Shown here: in pieces, positions 42,768-52,778 of the stretch
Position numbering within the stretch: position 1 is the first letter of the stretch
How the letters are laid out: the number at the start of each line of letters is the position of its first letter
Assembly (NCBI RefSeq): GCF_003029735.1
Contig: NZ_KZ686269.1
Coordinates: 992,001 to 1,056,000 of the forward strand
DNA from: Pedobacter yulinensis
Lineage (GTDB): Bacteria; Bacteroidota; Bacteroidia; Sphingobacteriales; Sphingobacteriaceae
Reading direction: 5' to 3'
Length of the DNA stretch: 64,000 nt
Notes under the pieces: generated by a model
Database searches by the model: none
What the model was told of the DNA's origin: nothing
The model's input: the letters and a program-made list of their open reading frames with translations, nothing else
Translations under genes and position numbers: made by a program

Positions 42768-44240
42768 TTAATAAGCCCGTGCAAACAGCACGCGCTGTGT
42801 AGACGGTTTTCCGGTCAGTATGCAGACACCCTCTTCCCGAGGATTGTCAAGCGGAATGCAGCGAATGGTCGCTTTCGTTTCCTCTTTAATGCGCTGCTCG
42901 GTCTCCGGTGTACCGTCCCAGTGCGCTGAAATAAAGCCGCCTTTCTCATCGAGAAGCTGCTTGAATTCTTCATACGAATTGGCCGGTGTAATATGTGAAT
43001 CGCGGAAAGCAAGTGCGCGGTCAAACAGGTTCTGCTGAATTTCTTCCAGCAACTGCTGAAGGTAAATTTCCAGGCCATCCTGGCCTACAGTCAATTTCGT
43101 TTTGGTATCCCGGCGGGCTACCTCGACTGTGCCGTTTTCCATGTCGCGTTTACCGACGGCGATGCGCACAGGCACGCCCTTCATTTCATACTCCGCAAAT
43201 TTGAATCCAGGGCGTTGTGTATCCCGGTCGTCGTATTTAACGGCAATGCCCTTCGCCTTAAGTTTAACAACGAGTTCGCTGACGAACGAGCTGATTGCAT
43301 CGAGCTCTTCGGTTCCCTTGTAGATCGGAACGATGACCACCTGGATGGGCGCAAGTTTCGGCGGAATGACCAGTCCGGAGTCATCGCTGTGTGCCATGAT
43401 CAGCGCACCGATTAAACGGGTAGAGACGCCCCACGAAGTAGCCCAAACGTATTCGAGTTTGCCATCGCGGCCGGTAAATTTGACGTCGAATGCCTTCGCG
43501 AAGTTCTGCCCCAGGAAATGTGAGGTACCAGCCTGAAGCGCCTTTCCATCCTGCATGAGTGCCTCAATACAGTAAGTTTCCAGGGCGCCGGCAAAACGTT
43601 CATTGGCCGATTTTCTGCCCCTGACCACCGGAACAGCCATCCAATTCTCCACAAAATCGGCGTAAACATGAAGCATGCGTTCGCTTTCTTCTATGGCTTC
43701 CTCCTGGGTTGCATGGGCTGTGTGCCCTTCCTGCCACAAAAACTCTGCGGTACGCAGGAACAGCCTGGTTCGCATTTCCCATCGCACCACGTTCGCCCAC
43801 TGGTTAACCAGGATCGGCAGATCCCGGTACGACTCGATCCAGCCCTTGTATGTATTCCAGATAATGGTTTCTGAAGTTGGCCTTACGACCAGTTCTTCTT
43901 CCAGTTTCGCGTTCTCATCCACTACGATGTTCCCGTTGCCGTCATTTTTCAGGCGATAGTGCGTAACCACCGCGCATTCGGTTGCAAAACCGTCCACATG
44001 GCTTGCCTCTTTCGAAAAATAAGACTTGGGTATAAAGAGCGGGAAATAAGCGTTGCTGTGTCCGGTTTCCTTGAACATGCGGTCCAGCACGGCCTGCATT
44101 TTTTCCCAGATGGCGTAGCCATGGGGCTTGATAACCATGCACCCCCTTACGGCAGAATGCTCTGCCAGATCGGCCTTAACGACGATGTCGTTATACCATT
44201 GTGAATAATCCGTTACACGGCTCGTTATTTCTTTGCTCAT
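42768..44240 (-). CDS. proS: Prolyl-tRNA synthetase (archaeal/eukaryal-type, class II)
   Basis: The 490-residue protein has class II motifs [19 protein letters not shown], motif 2 in [16 protein letters not shown]...NVVRWE, and a C-terminal anticodon-binding domain ending in FARAY, the typical ProS tail of this group. It lacks the bacterial editing insert. It charges tRNA-Pro, one of which is encoded 12 kb away. A promoter-like TAAATTTG on the minus strand lies at 44290-44297, but no good upstream partner box is visible. Confidence 0.95.
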   Translation of the reverse strand: MSKEITSRVTDYSQWYNDIVVKADLAEHSAVRGCMVIKPHGYAIWEKMQAVLDRMFKETGHSNAYFPLFIPKSYFSKEASHVDGFATECAVVTHYRLKNDGNGNIVVDENAKLEEELVVRPTSETIIWNTYKGWIESYRDLPILVNQWANVVRWEMRTRLFLRTAEFLWQEGHTAHATQEEAIEESERMLHVYADFVENWMAVPVVRGRKSANERFAGALETYCIEALMQDGKALQAGTSHFLGQNFAKAFDVKFTGRDGKLEYVWATSWGVSTRLIGALIMAHSDDSGLVIPPKLAPIQVVIVPIYKGTEELDAISSFVSELVVKLKAKGIAVKYDDRDTQRPGFKFAEYEMKGVPVRIAVGKRDMENGTVEVARRDTKTKLTVGQDGLEIYLQQLLEEIQQNLFDRALAFRDSHITPANSYEEFKQLLDEKGGFISAHWDGTPETEQRIKEETKATIRCIPLDNPREEGVCILTGKPSTQRVLFARAY

Positions 44241-44343
44241 AATGTTAATGGAACGTAAATTGCAGCTATTTTATTAGTATGTATGGCTGCAAATTTATAA
44301 ATTTATACCTACAAAAAAATTCTAACACACAACACCAAATAAT

Positions 44344-45282
44344 ATGAGACCTGTACACAAAATTTTACCGTTAGCGGTTGTCGTGACCTTGTTCATGGCA
44401 TCCTGCTCAACCTCGAAGCTGGCGAGCAATACGACCAGCGACGATGTGTATAATTCAAACGCCCAGGCGCGCGTGGTGGAGCGTAAAGCTGTACCGCAGG
44501 CGGCAAGAGGCACGCAGAGTTATTACGACGATGAGTACTACGGCACAAGCGATCCTTATTACGACATGGATTACTCATCAAGAATCAACAGATTTTACTA
44601 CGGCAGCCCATGGCGTACGTATTATGATCCGTATTACGGGTACTATGGAAGCGGGCTGTCGCTCGGCTTCGGACTTGGCGGACCATTTTATGGCAACTAC
44701 TGGAATTCGCCTTACGGCGGATGGGGCTGGAACAACTGGGGCTGGAATTCTGCCTGGTCGCCTTACTGGGGCTGGAACAATTACTGGTCGCCTTACTGGG
44801 GTTATGGCAACTACTGGGGCGGCGGCATTGGCTGGGGTGGCGGAGGTTATTGGGGCGGAACCGGTGGCTGGTATACCGGCCGCACGACCAATGTACCGGA
44901 CTACAGGCCTCGGCCGGCACGCGGCAGCGACTATGCAAGGCCTAGCCGCGGCGAGGGTAACGCCTACAACGGATTGAGCCCGCGCTCGCGTACCGCAGTT
45001 ACCGATGCCAATGGCGACCGGGTTTCCGGCCGGTCGCGTTCAGAAATGTACCGTCCTGACCGCAGTTCGGGCAACGGCAGCAATCCTTCAACACGCAGCA
45101 ACGGGAACACCGAGTACAACAGGCCGAGCCGTGGCAACAGCGAAAACAGCCGCCCAACCTATACGCCGCCTGCACGTACAGAATCCAGGCCAACCTACAC
45201 GCCTCCACCTTCTAATTCTGGCGGCGGGTCATCAGGCAGCAGCGGCGGCGGCGGCGGACGTCCAACCAGGGGAAGGGGCTAG
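44344..45282 (+). CDS. Gly/Trp/Tyr-rich lipoprotein of low complexity
   Basis: The 312-residue precursor has a lipobox (LFMASC, Cys21) and a strongly skewed composition. Residues 55-180 are packed with Tyr, Trp, Gly and Asn (for example YWGWNNYWSPYWGYGNYW), and the C-terminal third is Ser/Arg/Pro/Asn rich and ends in a glycine-serine run. It is predicted to sit on the outer membrane. Function unknown. It is followed 21 bp later by a FadL-type porin gene, possibly co-transcribed. Confidence 0.85.
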   Translation: MRPVHKILPLAVVVTLFMASCSTSKLASNTTSDDVYNSNAQARVVERKAVPQAARGTQSYYDDEYYGTSDPYYDMDYSSRINRFYYGSPWRTYYDPYYGYYGSGLSLGFGLGGPFYGNYWNSPYGGWGWNNWGWNSAWSPYWGWNNYWSPYWGYGNYWGGGIGWGGGGYWGGTGGWYTGRTTNVPDYRPRPARGSDYARPSRGEGNAYNGLSPRSRTAVTDANGDRVSGRSRSEMYRPDRSSGNGSNPSTRSNGNTEYNRPSRGNSENSRPTYTPPARTESRPTYTPPPSNSGGGSSGSSGGGGGRPTRGRG

Positions 45283-45303
45283 TCTTAACGCACACAAACA
45301 CAA

Positions 45304-46824
45304 ATGAAGAAATTTTCAATCATGCTTGCAGCAATTACAGTAGCTGCTGCAAGCACTGCATATGCACAATATGAAGGAGACGCGCTGCGCTTTTCCCAGT
45401 CAAATTACGGCGCTTCTGCCCGCATACGGGGTTTAGGCGGCGCACAGATCGGCCTGGGCGGCGACATCAGCTCAATGGGCGGCAACCCGGCCGGGATGGG
45501 TTTTTTCACCCGGTCAGAATTTTCGTTCACGCCCGAGTTTAACCAGACTTCGGCTTCCACCCAATACCTTGGGCAAGCTTCGAAATCGAACAAAGGCATG
45601 CTGAACCTGAACCAGCTGGGCGTGGCCTGGTATAATCCGACAACCCGCAATACGGGCGAGAATACCGATAAAGGCCTGCTTAGCGTGGTATTGGGGATTA
45701 ACTACAACCGGAACAACGATTTCAGTGCCTTTTATGATTATGCCGGCACAGCCAATTCAGGACCATCGATTCGTAATTTCTTTAGCGAACTGGCCAATGA
45801 AACCGGCCTGGCGCCAAATAATAATGGATTTGCTGGTCTGCCTGCCATGGCATACGACAGTTTCCTGATCAATTACGATGGCACGTACGGCCTGGGTACA
45901 CCGTCGTCAAACTCAAACCGGATCAATGATACCCGGACCGGCTCAGTGTCAGAACTTAACTTCAATGTAGCATTCAACATTTCAAATGAATTTTACATCG
46001 GGGGTAGCCTGGGCCTGGTAAACACCCGCTACATGCGCAACCTGAATTATATGGAAAAAGGGACTGTCAATGTTGATCCGAATGAGACAGACCAGGTAAG
46101 CAACCCGAGCATTCACAATTATGACCTGACTTACCGTACCTCACAGGAGTCAAAAGGTTCAGGTATTAATGCCCGCATTGGCATGATCTTCCGACCGGTC
46201 AGCGAATTCCGTATTGGAGCCACCCTACAGACGCCAACGTGGTTTACCGTCGAAGATATCTACACAGAAACTGTTGACAACCGGCTTACCAAGGCGAGTT
46301 TTAGCCGGAATTATACCAACACACCTGACGAGTTCCCTTTCACCTACAACCTGCGTACCCCGCTTAAGGGATCGCTTGGTGCCAGTTATGTGATCGGCGG
46401 CACGGCATTGATCAGTGCAGACATTGACTACATTGACTACGCCAGTATGGTATTTAACCGCAACAACAACAATGGCGACGCGGCAACCATTGCCTCTAAC
46501 AACAACGCGGTAAAAAACCTGTACAAAGAGGCAGTAAATTTCCGTTTCGGGGCTGAGTACAAACTGGACCTGATTAGTTTGCGCGCCGGCTACGGGATTA
46601 ACGGAAGTGCTTTCCAAAACGATGACAACGGCGATTTTGCAACAAAGACCTACAGTGGCGGCCTTGGCTATCGTGTGAAAAACTATTCAATCGACCTTGC
46701 TTACCAATATCATGATTACAAGAGCAGCTTTACGACCTATGGCTTAGCTGATGGGTCAGAGCCGATTGCTGATGCAAAAACCGGGAAAAACAACATTTTC
46801 CTGACTGTTGGTTTAAGATTCTAA
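45304..46824 (+). CDS. OmpP1/FadL-family outer-membrane transport protein
   Basis: The 506-residue precursor has a signal peptide (AAITVAAASTAYAQ), an N-terminal segment ARIRGLGGAQIGLGGDISSMGGNPAGMG like the FadL hatch and motif, and many amphipathic beta-strands ending in NIFLTVGLRF, a C-terminal aromatic outer-membrane signature. It should transport hydrophobic compounds across the outer membrane. It is commonly annotated as a hemin receptor in Bacteroidota, a weak functional claim. A bidirectional terminator follows. Confidence 0.88.
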   Translation: MKKFSIMLAAITVAAASTAYAQYEGDALRFSQSNYGASARIRGLGGAQIGLGGDISSMGGNPAGMGFFTRSEFSFTPEFNQTSASTQYLGQASKSNKGMLNLNQLGVAWYNPTTRNTGENTDKGLLSVVLGINYNRNNDFSAFYDYAGTANSGPSIRNFFSELANETGLAPNNNGFAGLPAMAYDSFLINYDGTYGLGTPSSNSNRINDTRTGSVSELNFNVAFNISNEFYIGGSLGLVNTRYMRNLNYMEKGTVNVDPNETDQVSNPSIHNYDLTYRTSQESKGSGINARIGMIFRPVSEFRIGATLQTPTWFTVEDIYTETVDNRLTKASFSRNYTNTPDEFPFTYNLRTPLKGSLGASYVIGGTALISADIDYIDYASMVFNRNNNNGDAATIASNNNAVKNLYKEAVNFRFGAEYKLDLISLRAGYGINGSAFQNDDNGDFATKTYSGGLGYRVKNYSIDLAYQYHDYKSSFTTYGLADGSEPIADAKTGKNNIFLTVGLRF

Positions 46825-46839
46825 TACAAGTTAGTATAG

Positions 46840-46875
46840 AAAAGCCGCCGGAGGAATGACCTGCCGGCGGCTTTT
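46840..46875. terminator. Bidirectional terminator between porin and UbiD genes
   Basis: AAAGCCGCCGG (46841-46851) pairs with CCGGCGGCTTT (46864-46874), with A and T runs on either side. It serves the convergent genes ending at 46824 and 46903. Confidence 0.85.
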
Positions 46876-46902
46876 TATTTAGTTGCGGCGCTGCCGCTTT
46901 AC

Positions 46903-48732
46903 TCAGATAATTCCGTACAGCGAACGCCCCTGCGCTCCCAGCCTGTTAATACGCTGTTCAACACCCGGATCTTTCACAAGCTCGGGTGCATGATGTGGTT
47001 TCTTGCGCGCGTCAATAACGAGCGGTCCCGCACAACCCCAGTGTTTGTCTTTTACGATTGCGCCCAGCCCATATACATCTGCCGCCGGGTTGCTGCGGGT
47101 AAACGTTACCCAAACCAGGTTGCTGATAGTTGCGGCCGTAAAACCGGCATCGTCGCAGAGTACCAGGATAACGGTGTCCTGTCTCGAATTTTCAGGCAAG
47201 TCACGCTCTATAGCTGAGACCAGTTCCTCAGTTGCTTCCGCATTCAGGTAAGCAGGCGCCTGAACAGCAACTATCCCCGGGATGGCCATCAACGCATTCC
47301 CCATGCTACCGGTCAGGCCAGCCGGCAGTACGCTTGCCAGGCGGCGTTTTGGCTTACCGGCAGCAGCCAGCACCAATTTGGAACCGCTGTTTAGTCCGCT
47401 GCCGCTGTAGTCGAGGGTGTCGATGGTAGTATTGGTATGGAAATGAAGATCCCGCATCAAATCGATCCGCTCGAGCACATGGAGCAGGAACTGTTCAATG
47501 TCATGTGTGGAAAGCTGCTCATTATCTTCACGTGCAGCAATAAACAGGTATTTGGCCAGACTAAGCTGGTTTTTACCGAGAATATGGTTTGAAATAGTCA
47601 GAATCTCCTGAGGTTTCCGGTCGTCCAGGTATGGGGTGTAACGCTCGCTGCCAATGGCAAACAGCAGCGGATGCACACCGGCTGCGTCGACCGCATGAAC
47701 TTCTTTTAATCCGTTGATCTCTTTAGGCATTGCCGCACCTGTTATTTCGTGGATCAATGCACCAAAAGCGGTATCCTCCTGCGGAGGCCGGCCCACCACG
47801 GTGAACGACCAGATCGCATCTTTGCGGTGATAAACCTTGTGTACTTTCATCAGGGGAAAAGGATGAACCAGGCTGTAATAGCCCAAGTGGTCTCCAAACG
47901 GGCCTTCAGGTTTGTTCTCTTGTGGATAGACCGTGCCGGTGATGACAAAATCAGCATCGGCCGACAGGCAGAAACCCTCCCGGTCGTAAAAATAACGGAA
48001 CCGCCTGTTGCCCAGTGCTCCCGCGAAGGTCAGTTCAGATAAACCTTCAGGAAGCGGCATAACTGCAGCCAGGGGATGAGCCGGCGGGCCGCCAACAAAA
48101 ATGCTCACCTTTAAAGGCTGTCCTTTTGCGTTGGCTTTGCTCTGGTGTACGCCAATGCCCCGGTGAATCTGGTAATGAAGCCCGATCTCCTGGTTTTGCA
48201 GGTAGTCATTCCCTGCCAGCTGAATCCGGTACATACCAAGGTTGGCATTCATTACGCCCTTGCGGTCGGGGTCTTCGGTATAAACCTGCGGCATGGTCAC
48301 GAACGGCCCCCCGTCCATAGGCCAGTTGACGATCTGAGGCAGGGCCGATATGGTGGTTTCGCTGAAATGATTCCACGAATAGCCGAGCTTCCACGGAAGT
48401 GCAGAAAAGGCCTGCGCCGCGCTGCCTGCATATTTAAGCGGGTTGCGAAGCGCTTTTACGGGGTCTGAACGGAGCGACACGAGTTGTTTTACTGCACCAA
48501 GGCTGTCCCGGAACATAAAAGCCGACCGTTCGAGTGTTCCAAACAGGTTGGAAACGGCCGGAAAACTGCTGCCTTTTATGTTTTCAAAAAGTAATGCAGG
48601 TCCTTTTGCGTCAAAAACACGCATGTGTATGGCTGCCATTTCCAGGTATGGATCAACTTCTTCAGTAACCCGTACCAGGTGGCCGTTCCGCTCCAGGTCG
48701 TTGACGCAATCGCGCAAATTTTTATAGCCCAT
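46903..48732 (-). CDS. UbiD-family (menaquinone-type) decarboxylase
   Basis: The 609-residue protein has the prFMN-dependent UbiD signature: the metal/cofactor-binding MNANLGMYR near 161-169, EGPFGDHLGYYS at 276-287 containing the conserved Glu, and a C-terminal WGCAGPLVIDAR region. It decarboxylates aromatic or related acids and needs prenylated FMN made by UbiX, which is not in view. ATG 48732 is chosen over 48771 because the family starts with GYKNLRDCVN. A role in quinone synthesis is likely. Confidence 0.9.
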   Translation of the reverse strand: MGYKNLRDCVNDLERNGHLVRVTEEVDPYLEMAAIHMRVFDAKGPALLFENIKGSSFPAVSNLFGTLERSAFMFRDSLGAVKQLVSLRSDPVKALRNPLKYAGSAAQAFSALPWKLGYSWNHFSETTISALPQIVNWPMDGGPFVTMPQVYTEDPDRKGVMNANLGMYRIQLAGNDYLQNQEIGLHYQIHRGIGVHQSKANAKGQPLKVSIFVGGPPAHPLAAVMPLPEGLSELTFAGALGNRRFRYFYDREGFCLSADADFVITGTVYPQENKPEGPFGDHLGYYSLVHPFPLMKVHKVYHRKDAIWSFTVVGRPPQEDTAFGALIHEITGAAMPKEINGLKEVHAVDAAGVHPLLFAIGSERYTPYLDDRKPQEILTISNHILGKNQLSLAKYLFIAAREDNEQLSTHDIEQFLLHVLERIDLMRDLHFHTNTTIDTLDYSGSGLNSGSKLVLAAAGKPKRRLASVLPAGLTGSMGNALMAIPGIVAVQAPAYLNAEATEELVSAIERDLPENSRQDTVILVLCDDAGFTAATISNLVWVTFTRSNPAADVYGLGAIVKDKHWGCAGPLVIDARKKPHHAPELVKDPGVEQRINRLGAQGRSLYGII

Positions 48733-48778
48733 TTGGCAAAGATAGAAATCAATTGGCGATGGCTGAATCAAACCAATG

Positions 48779-48820
48779 AAAAAGCCGCCGCAAATCCAGG
48801 TTGGCTGGAAATACGGCGGC
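48779..48820 (-). terminator. Terminator after dps
   Basis: On the minus strand GCCGCCG (48814-48820) pairs with CGGCGGC (48784-48790), with an inner TCCAG/CTGGA stem, then a T5 run (48779-48783). It lies 20 bp after the dps stop. Confidence 0.85.
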
Positions 48821-48839
48821 CTGTTCCTGCTTGCAGCGT

Positions 48840-49319
48840 TTATTTTTTGCCGGCAAATGAGCGCAACATCCAGGTGGTTTTTTCTTTAAACTGCATAAAC
48901 CTGTTTACCATGTCGTTGGTGCCATCGTCGCCAGCCTGTTCGGTCGCGTCGAGTAGTTCACGTTCCAGTTCGATCAGTTTGGCCATATCTGCCAGGATTT
49001 CGTCTACCATATCGAGGTCTGCCATGCCGATGGTATCAACTTCCTTGATGGTTGATGCCCTGATGTAGTCCTCAAACCGGCTGTGCGGCGGTTTACCGAG
49101 TGTAAGCACGCGCTCTGCGATCTCATCAATAGTGGTCTGAGCTTCCGTATACAGCTCTTCAAATTTTATATGTAAGGTGAAAAAATTCTGGCCCTTGATG
49201 TTCCAGTGACAGCCACGCAGTTTCTGGTAGTGAATGTGGTAGTTTGCCAGGTAATCATTGAGCATATCGACAATTGGTCTGACCGCTTTTTCGTTCAAGC
49301 TTATTTCTTTTGCGTCCAT
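48840..49319 (-). CDS. dps: Dps-type ferritin-like DNA-protection protein
   Basis: The 159-residue protein has the Dps ferroxidase pattern: His38 in GCHWNIKGQ, His50 in LHIKFEELY, and Asp65 and Glu69 in IDEIAER. Dps assembles as a 12-mer that stores iron and protects DNA from peroxide. The N-terminal tail is short and only moderately basic. It is transcribed alone, with a strong terminator after it. Confidence 0.92.
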   Translation of the reverse strand: MDAKEISLNEKAVRPIVDMLNDYLANYHIHYQKLRGCHWNIKGQNFFTLHIKFEELYTEAQTTIDEIAERVLTLGKPPHSRFEDYIRASTIKEVDTIGMADLDMVDEILADMAKLIELERELLDATEQAGDDGTNDMVNRFMQFKEKTTWMLRSFAGKK

Positions 49320-49495
49320 GGTATTTGAGTAGTTTTACCACCTCAAAACAATCGGTTTCAGCAAATGTTTGCGGGCAGCTATTATTGTGCGGGGCTGCCA
49401 CAATACCAATGTTAAGATGCCGTTTAGTAATCACAAGGTATGCCAGAATATTCGTATTATTGTACCCTTGTTTTCATAGTTTTATAGGATCATAG

Positions 49496-50731
49496 ATGTA
49501 TAAATTTTTAGTTACGGTTGCCTTGCCGCTTTTTTTTGCGGCCAAGAGCAATGCGGCTGTGGTGCCCGATTCCATTAGTGTGGAAAACAACAACGGAAAG
49601 CGGGTCGTCGTACACAAGGTCGATGCAAAAGACACCTATTACTCGATTGGCAGGCGTTATAATGTTGCGCCTAAAGATATCATGAGTTTCAACAAGAATA
49701 AATTCCTGAGCATCGGGGTCATCATAAAGGTTCCTACCCAAATCGACTTCACTTCTGCACAGCCTACCAACCCTCAATACCAAACCGAACAACGGGCACA
49801 GGCCGCACAGCAGCAAAAAGAGGCTGCACAGGCACAGCCAGCGCAATCAGTCCCCGAAACCGGCCTTGTTGAACACGTTGTTCAACGGAAGGAAAATCTC
49901 AACCTGCTTGCCCAACGGTATGGCACAACGGTGAACGAAATTAAACGTGTCAATAACCTGCGCACCATTAACCTGAGCATCGGCCAGGTTCTGCGCATTC
50001 CGTCAAACCAGGGTACGCTTGCGGGCAGCACCGAAAATACCCAGCAGGAAACCAATCAGCGTGTTGTACAGGATACCCGCACGGCACCCGAGAAGCCGGC
50101 TGTGCAACCTCCGGTTACAGCCACTCCGCGGAGTTCCCAACCTGCGCCTGCGGGTAAAACTTATGAAGTGGATGCTTCGGCCAAAACGGCAACGCCGGGT
50201 TATGTTGAGCATACAGTCGCTTCGAACGAAACCATTTATTCGATATCTGTCAAACATGGCGTGACGATGGATGAGATTAAGCGTAAAAATAACCTTGGCA
50301 ACAATGCATTGACCACCGGCCAGAAATTGCTCATTAAGGGCGAATACCCTCCAAAACCTGTTGCCGGCGCAGAAGAAACGCCGGCAAACGGCGATACACT
50401 GAAAGACCCGTCTCTACGGTATCCGGCAAGCAGGTACGGCCTCAACCAGGTGGAAGAAAAAGGGACTGCTGTATTTATTACAGACCCGGAGCTGGATGCC
50501 AGTAAAATGCTGGTGTTGCACCGCACGGCACCGATCGGTACAGTCATCAAGGTAACCAACCCGATGACGAACCGGACCACCTTTGCCAAAGTAGTGGGTA
50601 AATTTACCGAAAATGAAACCACCAAAGATGTCATCATCGTCATGACGAAAGCGGTGGCCGATTCATTGGGTGCGCTTGATAAACGATTTTTTTGTAACCT
50701 CTCCTACGGCGTTCAGGAAAATGAACAATAG
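49496..50731 (+). CDS. LysM-repeat protein with RlpA-like C-terminal domain
   Basis: The 411-residue precursor has a signal peptide (VALPLFFAAKSNAA). Three LysM-type repeats follow (about 37-80, VQRKENLNLLAQRYGTTVNEIKRV and VASNETIYSISVKHGVTMDEIKRK) with Gln/Pro/Ala-rich linkers. The C-terminal 110 residues look like a double-psi beta-barrel of the RlpA type (LVLHRTAPIGTVIKVTNPMTNRTTFAKVVGKF). It should bind peptidoglycan and act at the cell wall. It overlaps the uridine kinase gene by 11 nt. Confidence 0.88.
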   Translation: MYKFLVTVALPLFFAAKSNAAVVPDSISVENNNGKRVVVHKVDAKDTYYSIGRRYNVAPKDIMSFNKNKFLSIGVIIKVPTQIDFTSAQPTNPQYQTEQRAQAAQQQKEAAQAQPAQSVPETGLVEHVVQRKENLNLLAQRYGTTVNEIKRVNNLRTINLSIGQVLRIPSNQGTLAGSTENTQQETNQRVVQDTRTAPEKPAVQPPVTATPRSSQPAPAGKTYEVDASAKTATPGYVEHTVASNETIYSISVKHGVTMDEIKRKNNLGNNALTTGQKLLIKGEYPPKPVAGAEETPANGDTLKDPSLRYPASRYGLNQVEEKGTAVFITDPELDASKMLVLHRTAPIGTVIKVTNPMTNRTTFAKVVGKFTENETTKDVIIVMTKAVADSLGALDKRFFCNLSYGVQENEQ

Positions 50732-51371
50732 ACCTTTTATTATCGGCATTGCCGGCGGAAGCGGCTCCGGCAAGACGTTTTTTCTGAATTGTTTTCTTCA
50801 CCATTTTGTACAGGATGAGGTGACGCTGGTATCGCAGGATGACTACTACATTCATGCGGGCGAAATGACGCAGGAAGAAAATAAACTTTACAATTTCGAC
50901 CTGCCTTCTACCATCGACGACGGGCAGTTTCTAAGCGATATACGCAAGCTGATTAGCGGCGAAGCCGTTTACAAAAAAGAATACAATTTCAATAACCCCC
51001 TTGCAGTCGTTAAAATACTCGAAATCAAGCCGGCACCCATCCTGATCGTTGAAGGGCTGTTTATCCTGCACTTCAAGGAAATCGATGCCTTGCTTGACCT
51101 GCGGATTTTTGTGGAGGCAGACGAGCAGGTAGCCCTTGACCGCCGCATTATGCGCGACGGCATGGAACGTGGTTACCCGGAAGATGATGTACGCTATAAA
51201 TGGCACAACCATGTCATGCCCTCGTATAACGAGTTTCTACTGCCCTACCGCTCTCATTGCCACAAGATCGTCGAAAACAACAGCAATGATCCCGACGACA
51301 TTATCCGTGCGACCGAATTGATCTCGCAAGAAGTCAAAGTCAGGCTGGAGCAACACAGAACAGGCCGCTGA
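50721..51371 (+). CDS. udk: Uridine kinase
   Basis: The 216-residue P-loop kinase has Walker A GGSGSGKT (12-19), DDYYIHAG, the FDLPSTIDD acceptor region and DRRIMRDGMERGYPEDDV near the lid. It phosphorylates uridine or cytidine to UMP or CMP in salvage. ATG 50721 lies inside the end of the LysM gene, with an 11-nt overlap. An upstream frame to 50670 would overlap much more. Another phosphoribulokinase-like role is possible but less likely. Confidence 0.9.
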   Translation: MNNRPFIIGIAGGSGSGKTFFLNCFLHHFVQDEVTLVSQDDYYIHAGEMTQEENKLYNFDLPSTIDDGQFLSDIRKLISGEAVYKKEYNFNNPLAVVKILEIKPAPILIVEGLFILHFKEIDALLDLRIFVEADEQVALDRRIMRDGMERGYPEDDVRYKWHNHVMPSYNEFLLPYRSHCHKIVENNSNDPDDIIRATELISQEVKVRLEQHRTGR

Positions 51372-51381
51372 CTCTGTCGCC

Positions 51382-52179
51382 ATGATCTTCGAACGCTTCT
51401 CTCCTCACCCAGATCTTGCCCGGATCATTGAATGTTACTGGCTGATGGAAGACAGCGACACCGGGACGCGCATTGAAAAAATTATTCCGGACGGTTTTCC
51501 AGAGTTAATTTTCCATTATGGCGATCCTTACGAAAATAACCAGCAGGGCGCCTGGAAACATAGCAGTCTCCAAATCGTAGCGGGCCAGCTTACCAGTTTC
51601 TTCAGCATCCGGAACACAGGAAAAACCGGGATGTTCGCCGTAAAATTTAAACCTACGGGTCTCACTCAACTTTATGATCTGCCCATGCATCGCCTTACCG
51701 ATGTCATTGCCGATTTAAGCCTTCCTGCCTACGAACGCCTTAACGTATTTCAGAGCGGCATTCCGGCCGGACCTACAAAGGAACAGCTTACCAGCATATT
51801 GGACAGTCACTTTTTGAAGATTTCCGGGCGCTGGCAGGATAATCCTGTGGAGACCGCCGTTGCGCTGATTTTCGGGCAGCGAGGACAAATCAGTACTGCT
51901 GGGCTATGTGCTGCTACCGGCGTTACAGAAAGGCAATTGCAACGGCTGTTCAGACACTATGTGGGACTCTCGCCGAAGTTGTATGCACAGGTTATCCGGT
52001 TCAGCCATATCTGGCAGCTCATCCGCGAAGGAAAAAGCACGTGGCAGGAAATCACCTTCGTTTCCGGCTATTATGATCAGTCACATTTCATCAGGAACTT
52101 CAAGGCATTCAGTGGCGAAGATCCCGGAAGCTACTTTTTCGATACGCCTTCAATGGCTAATTTTTTTCTGAATAAGTAA
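51382..52179 (+). CDS. AraC-family transcriptional regulator (DUF6597-type N-terminus)
   Basis: The 265-residue protein has an N-terminal DUF6597-like domain (FSPHPDLARIIECYWLME, PDGFPELIFHYGD) and a C-terminal AraC helix-turn-helix (GVTERQLQRLFRHYVGLSPKLYAQVIR, FVSGYYDQSHFIRNFKAFSG). It shares architecture with the regulator at 15938. It starts 10 bp after the uridine kinase gene, but is probably not functionally linked. Target unknown. Confidence 0.88.
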   Translation: MIFERFSPHPDLARIIECYWLMEDSDTGTRIEKIIPDGFPELIFHYGDPYENNQQGAWKHSSLQIVAGQLTSFFSIRNTGKTGMFAVKFKPTGLTQLYDLPMHRLTDVIADLSLPAYERLNVFQSGIPAGPTKEQLTSILDSHFLKISGRWQDNPVETAVALIFGQRGQISTAGLCAATGVTERQLQRLFRHYVGLSPKLYAQVIRFSHIWQLIREGKSTWQEITFVSGYYDQSHFIRNFKAFSGEDPGSYFFDTPSMANFFLNK

Positions 52180-52265
52180 CTTCTGGTCGGGTTCGTACAA
52201 TACAAAGGGGTCTCTTGATTTTATTTTAGCCGCCTGACTACACGGACTGTTACCAAAAAAGACAA

Positions 52266-52706
52266 ATGATGAACTTACAAACCAAATTCGCATGGCTGAT
52301 CTGCAGCACACTGGCTGTTACCGCTTGCTCAGATCGCCCGATGAACACAGGAGGCACAATAAGAGCGGTCGCCGACTCCCTGTTTTTTTACTTCAATGCG
52401 CACAACTGGAAGGCTTATGCCGCAATGTATGCTGACACGGCCCAGTTCCTGGATCCGGCGCTGGGGCAGAGATTCGTGTGGCAAAGCCGGGCAGAGACCG
52501 AAGCAAAATATGCAGCAATGCAGGAATCTGTGCCAGACGTGCGCGACAGTATACGGTCCATGCATGTGGATGGTGAGACGGTTGTCGTTGAATTCACCGC
52601 CAAAGGAACGGAAGCAGGTAAACCTTTTGAGCTTCCCATTTGCACGGTCCTGAAGATCCGGGAAGGGCGGATTGTACGTGACGCTACCTATTATGACCAG
52701 CCCTGA
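52266..52706 (+). CDS. SnoaL/NTF2-fold lipoprotein
   Basis: The 146-residue precursor has a lipobox (LAVTAC) and a mature domain of the NTF2-like/SnoaL type (RAVADSLFFYFNAHNWKAYAAMYADTAQFLDP ... VVVEFTAKGTEAGKPFELPICTVLKIREGRIV). Such proteins bind small ligands or act as enzymes. It is predicted to be anchored at a membrane. The first two codons are both ATG (52266 and 52269). Function unknown. Confidence 0.82.
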   Translation: MMNLQTKFAWLICSTLAVTACSDRPMNTGGTIRAVADSLFFYFNAHNWKAYAAMYADTAQFLDPALGQRFVWQSRAETEAKYAAMQESVPDVRDSIRSMHVDGETVVVEFTAKGTEAGKPFELPICTVLKIREGRIVRDATYYDQP

Positions 52707-52778
52707 TCCGTGTATTTCCATGTCGGCCTTGTGGTTGGGCATTTCTTCCCGGAAGTCATGTTTATGCGATATGCCCGG

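Noticed and set aside
44444..44977. Long frame overlapping the Tyr/Trp-rich lipoprotein
   Set aside because: It is a shadow produced by the biased codons of the real gene, which has a lipobox and the right neighbours.
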